Positions 15,784-23,778 of a stretch of DNA of 64,000 bases are shown here, one piece after another. The DNA comes from an uncultured Lachnospiraceae bacterium (GTDB lineage Bacteria > Bacillota > Clostridia > Lachnospirales > Lachnospiraceae), in assembly GCA_902781455.1 (NCBI GenBank), contig CACZJF010000001.1, positions 186,001 to 250,000 of the forward strand, given 5' to 3'. Position numbers and translations under genes: made by a program. The notes beneath the pieces are model-generated. The model searched no databases and had not been told where the DNA came from. It saw only the letters and a program-made list of their open reading frames with translations. Position 1 is the stretch's first letter; every line of letters starts with the position of its first letter.

Positions 15784-17290
15784 TTTCTACCTCAAACGGC
15801 AGCTTCCGGACAATGTCTTTTTCTATGTCAACGCCCGGATAAGCCTCGATCAGCTTTAGTCCTCTGGGAGTAAGGCGGAATACACAGCGTTCCGTCACAT
15901 AGAGAACTTTTTGTCCGTTCTGGATCGCCCGCTTTGCGGAAAAACTGATGGTGCGGATCTTTTTGACAAACTTAGGAATCTCACCTTCCTTCTCAATAGT
16001 AACAATACCTTTGTTCTGGGACACTTCCAGGCCCTTCGCGGAAAATGACATACAGAAAATCACAGTCGGCGTCTTAGCCGTAATGTTGGCGAAACCACCG
16101 ATCCCGGCGTATGCACCGTCGCTGCGGTGCGCATTTACATTGCCCTTTTCATCCACTTCATAGGCACCCATGAAGCAGATATCCAGCCCTCCGTTATCAT
16201 AAAGGTCAAACTGGTTGGCCATATCGTACACACAGGCTGCTCCGATCGTCGCACCGAAATACTGGCCGGACACCGGAAAACCTCCGACACTGCCTGACTC
16301 GACCGTCAGCGTAATATTGTCCAGCATTCCGATCTTGCGCGCATGCCGGGATACCATCTCCGGCATGCCGATTCCGATGTTTACGATGTCGTCCAGCCGT
16401 AGCTCGGAAGCTGCCCTGCGCCCGATGATATTGCCGATCACATCATTTTTCCCTCGGCCCAAAGATGCGGCATCAATCTTATCGTTCCAGGTTTTCCAGT
16501 CTTCAAACGGAATCTCAAAGCTTCCGGTCAGCGCGACGAGGGATTCATCCTTCTGCTCCGGCTCCACGACAACGATGGCGTCCACGAGGCAGCCCGGGAT
16601 GATCGCATTTCTGGGACGGGAAGGAACATTGACCAGTCGGTCGACCTGGACAATCACCTTGCCATGATTTGCCTTGACTGCCTGGCAGATCGACAGAGCG
16701 TCACCCGACATGTACATATCGTCGAAAGTAATGTTTCCCTTCCGGTCCGCTGCAGTGCCTTTGATCAGAGCGATCGTCAGTTTCGGAATCTTGTAGTAGA
16801 GAAATTCCTCTCCATCAACCTCCACATATTTCACGAAAGAGTCATCAATCGACAGCCGGTTGACACCGGGTCCTTCGTTGCGGGGATCCACAAAGATATC
16901 CAGCCCGACCTTGGAGAGCGCTCCGGGCAGTCCTCCCGCCTGTGCGCGGATCGCGTGTGAGATACAGCCGAGGGGAAGATTGTAGGCTTCGAACCGATCC
17001 TCCAGAAGAATCTTCTTGGTGCTGGGCATGGCGCCGAAGTGTCCGCAGATCAATCGGTCAACCGCGCCTTCCCGGATATACCCTTCCGCGTTGCGTTCCT
17101 CGTCCCAGACACCGAAGCCTGCACTGGATACAATGGTCAGATGGTTTGGAGACTGCATACGCTGATACCGTCGGTAGATGGCTTCATGCAGTTCAACCGG
17201 ATTCTCGATTCCGACAAAAGAATTGACGCAGATGACATCCCCGTCCCGGATCAGACGGATTGCTTCATCCGCGCTCATGATTTCAAACAT
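15779..17290 (-). CDS. Acyl-CoA:carboxylate CoA-transferase (YdiF / propionate CoA-transferase type)
   Basis: 503 residues, the length of fused alpha-beta CoA-transferases of family I. The N-terminal half has GDVICVNSFVGIENP and the glycine-rich GGLPGA region; the C-terminal half contains NIGIGMPE and TVESGSVGGFPVSG, whose Glu is the expected nucleophile that forms the glutamyl-CoA intermediate. It moves CoA between short-chain acids; the substrate cannot be read from sequence. The start at 17290 lies 36 bp after the GH3 gene, so both may share a transcript. Its presence inside a signalling island is odd. Confidence 0.85.
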   Translation of the reverse strand: MFEIMSADEAIRLIRDGDVICVNSFVGIENPVELHEAIYRRYQRMQSPNHLTIVSSAGFGVWDEERNAEGYIREGAVDRLICGHFGAMPSTKKILLEDRFEAYNLPLGCISHAIRAQAGGLPGALSKVGLDIFVDPRNEGPGVNRLSIDDSFVKYVEVDGEEFLYYKIPKLTIALIKGTAADRKGNITFDDMYMSGDALSICQAVKANHGKVIVQVDRLVNVPSRPRNAIIPGCLVDAIVVVEPEQKDESLVALTGSFEIPFEDWKTWNDKIDAASLGRGKNDVIGNIIGRRAASELRLDDIVNIGIGMPEMVSRHARKIGMLDNITLTVESGSVGGFPVSGQYFGATIGAACVYDMANQFDLYDNGGLDICFMGAYEVDEKGNVNAHRSDGAYAGIGGFANITAKTPTVIFCMSFSAKGLEVSQNKGIVTIEKEGEIPKFVKKIRTISFSAKRAIQNGQKVLYVTERCVFRLTPRGLKLIEAYPGVDIEKDIVRKLPFEVEM

Positions 17291-17326
17291 AATTTTCAGG
17301 TCCTTTCCATCAGTATCTTATCTTCC

Positions 17327-18682
17327 TTATTCTTCAATAATAACACCGTCAAATCCTTCCTCTACAGTCACTGATCCGTCTGAATAGGGCACCTGCTGAA
17401 TATCCTCTCCATCCTGCACCTGCTGTCCTCCAAAGACATCGACGGCAGCTTCTTCCGACTGAATGCCGGCTGACTGTTCCTGCTGCCTGAGTTTCAGGCT
17501 GATGATCCGTCGCAGGGATTCCTCCAGTCGCTCTTCACTGATCCTTCCGGCGCCAACTTCATTCAATACGGCAGCGTAAGCCGACTGAAAATCAGCCGGC
17601 ATCAGAAGCAAATCCGATCCTGCAAGAAAAGCCTGAACAGCAGCTTCTCCGGAACCATACAGATTCGTGACGGCTCCCATGGAAAGTGCATCCGTAATGA
17701 TGACCCCGTCAAATCCCATCTGCTCTCTCAAAAGGTTTGTCAGGAAAAAGTGGGAAAGAGACGCAGGGGTATGATCGCCCGTGATATTCGGAAAAGCAAT
17801 GTGTCCTGCCATCACCAGATCAGCGCCGGCAGCGATTCCGCTCTCAAAAGGAATCAGTTCACAGCTTTTCAGTTCCTCCAGCGTCTTATAACTGACAGCC
17901 GCTCCCTGATGGCTGTCCTCACTGGTATTTCCATGTCCCGGGAAATGTTTCAATGTTGCGCAGATTCCTTCCTCCTGCAGGCCTTTCACATCAAAAGAAA
18001 CCATGCTTGCTGCAAGATTCGGATCTGATCCAAACGACCTGCTGCCGATCACTGTATTATCCGGATTTGTCAGTACGTCCGCTACCGGTGCAAAATCAAC
18101 ATTGAAACCAAGCTGTCTCAGATAAGCTCCGATGGTTGTTCCGCTCTTGTAAGCCTGCAGTGGATCTTTGGTGTTTCCCACAGAAAGCATCTCAGGAATA
18201 TAAGGCGTATTCTCAATACGTCCGGAGACACGCCGGACATTGCCGCCTTCTTCATCAACGCAGAGAAAAACCGGAAGTCCGATCCTGGCATCACTGATAT
18301 CCTGCATGGCTGACAACATCTCGCTGGTCTGCTCCCATGTCTGAATATTGGGTTCCATATATATGATACCACCGACAGGATAACTGGAAAAAGCCGCCGC
18401 TGTTGTTTCTCCGGCCATCGTCACACTGTCTACACCGGTCAGCGCTTCCGGAGTGACCACAAAAAGCTGCGCAACCTTTTCCTGAAGGGTCAACCCTGCA
18501 AGGATTTCTTCTACACACTGTGTGGGTATTCCGTTCCCCGTTTTTAGATCTCCTTCTTCGCTGTCAGTGATATCTTCCGTTTTGACAGAACCAATCTGTC
18601 CATGAAGGTCAGCCGCTTGCCCTGTCATGGCAGAATAAAAAAAACAGAGCGAACATAGAACAAAGCATGCACTTTTCTTCAT
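17327..18682 (-). CDS. Secreted glycoside hydrolase family 3 protein (beta-N-acetylhexosaminidase type)
   Basis: 451 residues from an ATG at 18682 after AAAGGAGATTTTTGTCGGG; an upstream ATG would spoil the signal peptide. A Sec signal lies at ~1-24 (SACFVLCSLCFFYSAMTGQA). The GH3 N-terminal barrel has NVDFAPVADV, the NagZ-type loop KHFPGHGNTSEDSHQG with the His/Asp dyad, and the nucleophile in GVIITDALSMGAV. It should release beta-linked N-acetylglucosamine from cell-wall fragments or glycans outside the cell. Lying directly after the VWA/lectin gene, it could supply or process the glycan sensed by the island. Confidence 0.85.
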   Translation of the reverse strand: MKKSACFVLCSLCFFYSAMTGQAADLHGQIGSVKTEDITDSEEGDLKTGNGIPTQCVEEILAGLTLQEKVAQLFVVTPEALTGVDSVTMAGETTAAAFSSYPVGGIIYMEPNIQTWEQTSEMLSAMQDISDARIGLPVFLCVDEEGGNVRRVSGRIENTPYIPEMLSVGNTKDPLQAYKSGTTIGAYLRQLGFNVDFAPVADVLTNPDNTVIGSRSFGSDPNLAASMVSFDVKGLQEEGICATLKHFPGHGNTSEDSHQGAAVSYKTLEELKSCELIPFESGIAAGADLVMAGHIAFPNITGDHTPASLSHFFLTNLLREQMGFDGVIITDALSMGAVTNLYGSGEAAVQAFLAGSDLLLMPADFQSAYAAVLNEVGAGRISEERLEESLRRIISLKLRQQEQSAGIQSEEAAVDVFGGQQVQDGEDIQQVPYSDGSVTVEEGFDGVIIEE

Positions 18683-18799
18683 CCCGACAAAAATCTCCTT
18701 TATAATCAAAACACAGCTTTTTATCTGGTTCAATCCGTTCGAAGCTGAATATCTCAAATCAATCATCTCATTTAACCCGAATAATCAGCAATCGGAAAA

Positions 18800-20413
18800 T
18801 CATGATTCATATTCACAGATGTATCCCAGATTTCCCTTAAAGTAATCCAGCCCGGAATCGAGTACATCCTCTCTCTGATCATTCCAGGACCATGCATTTT
18901 CTACCTTCCAGAGCATCAGATAAAACTCCGGCGTTCCGTCCAGGTCGTTACGGGAGGGTTCTCCGGGATACCACGCCGTGTAGCCAAAAGGCTCTCCCGT
19001 GATCCAATGTCCAAAGGCACCGTTACCTCCCACAGAGGTGTATCCGCCGAGCCAGCAGTATTTGACGCCAGCACCCTCGCACATGCCAACGAGCTGATCC
19101 ATCTCGGCCTGCGACGTGATAGTGGCCAGATGACCGCCGCGGGCAATGCAGGCATCATTCGCTTCGGACCAGCTGACATCATCGCGGATAATCTCATATC
19201 TCGACAGATGCGCAGCCTGCTCAATCACCTTGGTAGCCTGGAACGTATAATCTGTGATGGCACCAATATAGAATTCATCCTGAAGGGTACAGCTGATCCT
19301 GCGCTGTGCATACGGATCAGCATTCGGGTCTGACTCATATTCAATGCAGTACATCTCTTTCTGATCAGAATAGATGGTCTGCAGAATCTGTCCGATATCA
19401 TAGATACTGTCCACATCCCAGTAACAGCCGCCAGTCTCATCACAGATATATTCCAGAATATAGCTGTCTGCGTCTGCAGTTCCGATCAGGTAGACGGGAA
19501 CTTCTCTCTGCAGTGCAAGACTGACTACTTCCTCTTCCGTATAAACACTTTCATTATCCATTCCATCAGTAAACCCAATCACACATCTGGCTCCCGCCTG
19601 ACTTCCGGCATTCATGATTCCCGTTACCAGGGCATCATACAAGGCAGTTTCCCCATAGGCGACCATGTTGTAGATTCCGTTCTGCAGCAATGAGGTATCC
19701 TGTGTATATGTACACATGTACATCACATAGGAGTCGAATGACAGAATCTCCACCTTGTCTCCATGCGCATAATCAAGGCTGGTGACAAAATCGCTCATGA
19801 TTCTCTGCATCTGGGAAAGGTCATATTCCATACTTCCCGACTTGTCAGCGACAATATCAATGCTGAGCCCCTGATTGCCCGCAAGCTGCTGAATCTGACG
19901 GACAGTTCTCTCGATCTCAGATCCACCGGTGATAGTCTCTGTGATATTCGCAGTCATGGAATGAAGTGTGATCGGGTCATCGTATTCATCATTGAATTCA
20001 AAATACAGCTTTACATTCGGATAGTCTGAAACATCACTGGATACAAAGCTCATATTCGCTGTAATCGTAGTTCCCGGCTGGGTTGTTCCGGGCGCCACCT
20101 GAGATATGGAATCACCCTGCGTAGTCTGGGCATTCGCTGCCTGCCCGGCCTGTGCGGCGGCAGATACTCCCTGTGCCGCATCCTTTGCCGTTCCACATTC
20201 GCTGCAAAAATTCCCTGTCATCACTGCACCACAATTGGAACAGGTCCATTCATCGGACGGCCTCGGGGAGCCGCAGACACTGCAGAAATTCCCTATTACC
20301 ACAGACCCACAGACAGGGCAGGTCCATTCCTGGGATTCGGCGTACACGGCTCCGGAATAAAACAGTGTTGTAAGAACTATCACGAAAGAAAGAATAACGG
20401 CTGTTTTTTTCAT
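18800..20413 (-). CDS. Secreted double zinc-ribbon, von Willebrand A, C-type lectin protein
   Basis: 537 residues from an ATG at 20413 (GGAGGGGATCTG upstream); it overlaps the PP2C stop by 1 nt (TGATG). Order: signal peptide (1-25); two zinc ribbons (C32/C35/C44/C47 and C58/C61/C70/C73); low-complexity Gln/Ala/Thr linker (~75-120); a VWA domain (~183-375) with the MIDAS motif DKSGS at D190, then T and D in later loops (GETALYD, GFTDGMDN); a C-type lectin-like domain (~415-537) with WSEANDACIARGGHLATI, WLGG, EPSRND, WSWND and YICEYE. Zinc ribbons behind a signal peptide are unusual, as such ribbons are normally cytoplasmic. It probably binds a glycan or protein at the surface. The domain combination is one I do not recognise. 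Confidence 0.8.
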   Translation of the reverse strand: MKKTAVILSFVIVLTTLFYSGAVYAESQEWTCPVCGSVVIGNFCSVCGSPRPSDEWTCSNCGAVMTGNFCSECGTAKDAAQGVSAAAQAGQAANAQTTQGDSISQVAPGTTQPGTTITANMSFVSSDVSDYPNVKLYFEFNDEYDDPITLHSMTANITETITGGSEIERTVRQIQQLAGNQGLSIDIVADKSGSMEYDLSQMQRIMSDFVTSLDYAHGDKVEILSFDSYVMYMCTYTQDTSLLQNGIYNMVAYGETALYDALVTGIMNAGSQAGARCVIGFTDGMDNESVYTEEEVVSLALQREVPVYLIGTADADSYILEYICDETGGCYWDVDSIYDIGQILQTIYSDQKEMYCIEYESDPNADPYAQRRISCTLQDEFYIGAITDYTFQATKVIEQAAHLSRYEIIRDDVSWSEANDACIARGGHLATITSQAEMDQLVGMCEGAGVKYCWLGGYTSVGGNGAFGHWITGEPFGYTAWYPGEPSRNDLDGTPEFYLMLWKVENAWSWNDQREDVLDSGLDYFKGNLGYICEYES

Positions 20414-21219
20414 CAGATCCCCTCCGTATACACCTTGCACAGAATCGCGGTTGCATTGTCTTTCGCACCGGCCTGCAGAATTGCCTGCTGCAGGTTCATC
20501 AGGCAGATCGTAACAGATTCCTCTTGCAGCAGATACTTCTCGATCTCCTGATCTGTGACCATGTCTGTCACGCCGTCCGTGCACAGAAGAATGCGGTCAC
20601 CAGGGGATAAGCGTATCTTTCCGATCTGCGGAAGAAGGATCATCTCCTCTTCTTCTATTCCAAGATACTGACTTAGCGGTGGTTTTGAGTAAAATATGGA
20701 AGAGGATACCTGGTCTGTCGTAATCTGCTGTAACCTGCTTCCATGGAGAAAATATATTCTGCTGTCTCCTATGTTGGCGAAACAGGCTTCCTGTTCCCGG
20801 AAAAGCACGCATACTGCCGTTGCCCCCATGGAACGGATCCGCTTCTCTTTCTCAAAGCGACAGACTTCGCTGTTCATATCCCGGCAGAGATCTTCCAGAA
20901 AGATTTCAGGCTTCCATGACGCTGATCCTTCCGGACTGCTCTCCATGTTCCGGAGCACAGCAGCCTGCCGCTCTTGATCTTTCTGTCTCATGGTATCAGC
21001 TGCAATGAAAGCAGCAGCCTCTCCATAGCTTTCTCCACCCATTCCATCGAATACACCAATCAGTGGCTGATTGCAGAGACTTATCTTACCACTGATCACA
21101 CTTTCAGAACCGTTGTTGTTCATCGGAAGCATATGCTGTGCAATATACAGATTGTCTTCATGATTGTTTCTGATACTGCCAATCATGCTGAAGTATGCAT
21201 ACTGTAATACAGTGTTCAT
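20413..21219 (-). CDS. PP2C-family Ser/Thr phosphatase (first of three)
   Basis: 268 residues. PPM metal-binding motifs are all present: RNNHEDN near residue 17, GVFDGMGGE near 55, GDSRIYF, CTDGVTDM and AKDNATAI near the end. It should dephosphorylate the island kinases or their substrates in the cytoplasm. An insertion of ~45 residues after the second motif (MRQKDQERQAAVLRNMESSPEG...) is longer than in typical Stp-like enzymes. Start ATG after CAGGAGGGAAG. It overlaps the VWA/lectin gene by 1 nt, so the two are translationally linked. Confidence 0.9.
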   Translation of the reverse strand: MNTVLQYAYFSMIGSIRNNHEDNLYIAQHMLPMNNNGSESVISGKISLCNQPLIGVFDGMGGESYGEAAAFIAADTMRQKDQERQAAVLRNMESSPEGSASWKPEIFLEDLCRDMNSEVCRFEKEKRIRSMGATAVCVLFREQEACFANIGDSRIYFLHGSRLQQITTDQVSSSIFYSKPPLSQYLGIEEEEMILLPQIGKIRLSPGDRILLCTDGVTDMVTDQEIEKYLLQEESVTICLMNLQQAILQAGAKDNATAILCKVYTEGI

Positions 21220-21297
21220 CTTCCCTCCTGTCAGTCTTCAGGAATGCCACTGGCTTCGTCTGGTGACAGATAAAATTCCGCGGTGAACGAATAACAT

Positions 21298-21320
21298 CGC
21301 CGTGGCTGTCATCCACGGCG
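21298..21320 (-). terminator. Stem-loop after the 21343-22203 FHA gene
   Basis: An 8-bp perfect stem (CGCCGTGG/CCACGGCG, 7-nt loop) lies 23 bp after the stop, followed on the minus strand by ATGTTATT. The weak U-run suggests partial termination or an mRNA-stabilising structure. Confidence 0.4.
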
Positions 21321-21342
21321 AAATCTTTCAGATATGTGTTGA

Positions 21343-22203
21343 TTATCCAAGCCTGAATTCATTGTTCGATTTGCCGATTCGGATTCTGGAGCCCGGACTC
21401 ATAAAGACGTCCATATTCTTTGCGATCGGAGCACCCTGCATGTCGAAGACGCCGTTTCTGGAGACATCTCTCACTGTGTATCCATTCTTATCCGCGATGT
21501 AGGTTACATAACAGTGGATCCTGCTGATTGCCTGATCTTTCAGAACGAGGTTGCAGACGGCTGCATCTCTTCCGATTGTAACTCTTTCCCCGTCCTTCAT
21601 CGTGACTGACGCGTCTTTGTATTCACCGGCAATTCCGATCAGACGTCCCTGACTGTCTTCTGCAACGTTCTTGATGCTCAGTGGATCCAGCGATTCGAGG
21701 CGCGGACTGATGGAAGTAAAGCCGGACACTCCAACAGCGATGGCAATCGCTGCAATCACAATCAGGAGATACTGCCAGGTAGAAAACTTATAGGCAAGGG
21801 AGAATATTTCCGGCAATGTGATGATCTGCAGGATATACATGATTTCACACAATACACCACAGAAAAATGCGAAGGTCTTGTTCCCGATTACACCGAAAAC
21901 AATCAGTCCGATGGATCCGATTACCGGCAATCCGTACAGAAGAACACAGTCAAGAGCGCTGTTGAAACCAAGCCACTGTGCAACAATGTTCGGATGATCA
22001 GAGCTATCAAAGATGGCCGAAAGCACTCTGTAGGCACTGATCTTTGTAACATTCATGCTGCCTGCCTCCTCCAGGAGACCGGTAATCGTCGAATTCCAGT
22101 AGGCCTGTCTCATCTGGAAAATCGGAAACAGAAAGAATCCGATCAGACCCGCAATACCGCACAGCGCAACAATAAAAGAAAAAGATTTCATCTTGTTTTT
22201 CAT
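21343..22203 (-). CDS. Multi-pass membrane protein with C-terminal FHA domain
   Basis: About 286 residues. ATG at 22203 has the AGGAGG site 11 nt upstream; a GTG at 22209 (5 nt from it) is the alternative. Four hydrophobic segments (~8-30, ~90-108, ~112-135, ~145-165) are followed by a cytoplasmic FHA domain from ~200 with IGRD, a serine in SRIHC and SRNG, the phosphothreonine-binding loops. It may read phosphorylated Thr on an island kinase at the membrane. Regulatory site C lies 83 bp upstream. It is the first of a unit leading to PP2C and the VWA/lectin protein. Confidence 0.8.
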   Translation of the reverse strand: MKNKMKSFSFIVALCGIAGLIGFFLFPIFQMRQAYWNSTITGLLEEAGSMNVTKISAYRVLSAIFDSSDHPNIVAQWLGFNSALDCVLLYGLPVIGSIGLIVFGVIGNKTFAFFCGVLCEIMYILQIITLPEIFSLAYKFSTWQYLLIVIAAIAIAVGVSGFTSISPRLESLDPLSIKNVAEDSQGRLIGIAGEYKDASVTMKDGERVTIGRDAAVCNLVLKDQAISRIHCYVTYIADKNGYTVRDVSRNGVFDMQGAPIAKNMDVFMSPGSRIRIGKSNNEFRLG

Positions 22204-22259
22204 AATCACTCATACCTCCTGTTTGAAAAGAAATCTGATATCTTCCTGAATCTGGTCTC

Positions 22260-22303
22260 ATGATACAGGATACGGATGTCATTTCTGTAGAACACAGGTT
22301 GCA
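22260..22303 (-). promoter_or_regulatory. Island regulatory site C and -10 upstream of the membrane FHA gene
   Basis: Minus strand: TGCAACCTGTGTTCTACA (22303-22286), exactly 20 bp, then TATCAT (22265-22260). The gene starts about 57 bp beyond the -10. Confidence 0.6.
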
Positions 22304-22371
22304 CCGAATCATCTGATGTAATTCCATGTTCTTTCGCAGATATTCTTAGGGCGGACCTACCGCTGAAACTG

Positions 22372-23682
22372 TCATCTCAGCAGGAACTGGTTGGTTCCGC
22401 TTCCCAGCGAAAGAAGAGTTCCGGGAGCACAGCGGACCGCAGCTTCCTTTACCAGCCGGTCACTGCCGTTCAGCCAGGTTCCGTTTCTCGAATGATCAGT
22501 CACATAATAATACTTTCCTTTGCTGTCCAGACTGATACTGCAGTGGATCCGGCTGACGTCTCCTCCGTCCAGGACCAGATTGCAGTGTTGGATATCCCGT
22601 CCCAGGACCAGCTTCTCTCCGGGTTTCATCGGAATAGAAGCTCCCAGGTAACTGCCGCCCAGGCCTTCCATGACACGATCCCCCGCGTCCGGCAAGGCCG
22701 TGTGATGAATCGTATCCGTATGGATCGGAGTCTGCGTATCGTCGAACAGGGAGGATTCTGTCGAGCGATTGGAATCCCTGAGCTGCATCAACGTTCTTTT
22801 CATCGTTTCGGCGTCCGGAAACCGTTTGGAGGGTTGGTAGGCGCAGGCCTTCCGGATGACATAGGAGAAATCTCCGGAAGCATCCACCGGATCCGGCAGG
22901 GCTTCTCCTTCCATGCGCCTTCGAAGTGCTTCTTCTCTGTCATGATAGTAGATCAGGTGCTTATCAGGATCGATGAAAGGATCTCTGTTGCGGTTCATGA
23001 AACGATACAGAACGATGCCGAGGGAATAGAGGTCTACCCGATTGTCATATCTTTCCTGACGATAGACTTCCGGTGCCATATAGCTGAAGGTTCCCTTTGT
23101 GGAGTAGGTTCCGAAAGTCATGTCAAGACGCCGGGCTGTGCCAAAATCACCCAGTTTATAGATCCCGTCATCAGACCGGAAAATATTGTCGGGCTTGATG
23201 TCCCGGTGGATAATCTTGTGGATATCGCACGCAATCAGCGCATCGCACAGATCAATACCGATCTGAATGGCTTCCTCTTCTGTAATCACCATCCCGGCAT
23301 AATAATCTCTCAGAGGCGTCAGAAGTTCCATCCGAATCAGAATGCGGTATTCCAACGGGGAGATCTCCTCAATCATATGATCTTCGATCTTTACGATATG
23401 AGGATCCTCCTGCAGTACATACATGGCCCGGATCTCCTTGGAATAGTTTTCCAGAAGATTCTCCAGGTACTGATGAGCAGCGTCTTCACTTTTGCATTCC
23501 ACCAAAAGGGCTGCCTTTTCCGAATCATCCCTGGGCAGGGAGATCACCTTGATCGCGCTTTTCTTTTTCCCTTTTTCAGCCAGATAAACCGTACCAAAGG
23601 AGCCGGTTCCGATCTGTTCCATGATGGTCCAGCCTCGCCAGGCATCAGGAAGGCGTATGTTGTTTTCTGATTCTCTCATCAT
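22372..23682 (-). CDS. Ser/Thr protein kinase with C-terminal FHA domain
   Basis: 436 residues. The kinase core is complete: glycine loop GTGSFGTVYLA (25-35), Lys45 in AIKV, HRDIKPDN (159-166), DFG (179-181) and APE (203-205). After a linker the FHA domain (~350-436) has GRD (361-363), SRIH (377-380) and SRNGTW (398-403). No membrane segment, so cytoplasmic. A Thr-rich linker (STESSLFDDTQTPIHTDTIHH) between the two domains is a plausible autophosphorylation target for FHA binding. It lies 96 bp after the receptor kinase gene. The ribosome-binding site is weak. Confidence 0.9.
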   Translation of the reverse strand: MMRESENNIRLPDAWRGWTIMEQIGTGSFGTVYLAEKGKKKSAIKVISLPRDDSEKAALLVECKSEDAAHQYLENLLENYSKEIRAMYVLQEDPHIVKIEDHMIEEISPLEYRILIRMELLTPLRDYYAGMVITEEEAIQIGIDLCDALIACDIHKIIHRDIKPDNIFRSDDGIYKLGDFGTARRLDMTFGTYSTKGTFSYMAPEVYRQERYDNRVDLYSLGIVLYRFMNRNRDPFIDPDKHLIYYHDREEALRRRMEGEALPDPVDASGDFSYVIRKACAYQPSKRFPDAETMKRTLMQLRDSNRSTESSLFDDTQTPIHTDTIHHTALPDAGDRVMEGLGGSYLGASIPMKPGEKLVLGRDIQHCNLVLDGGDVSRIHCSISLDSKGKYYYVTDHSRNGTWLNGSDRLVKEAAVRCAPGTLLSLGSGTNQFLLR

Positions 23683-23778
23683 ATGAATAACTCGTCATTG
23701 GTTGAATACGGATTGCAGCGCAAAGGCTGCATATCAGGGTTTCACGCTACACTGTTCCTGAAAAAAACCGAATATCTG

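Noticed and set aside
23683-23778. Another island site before the kinase-FHA gene
   Set aside because: TGAAACCCTGATATGCA is one base short and the nearest hexamer TATTCA does not fit TAnnnT at 20 bp.
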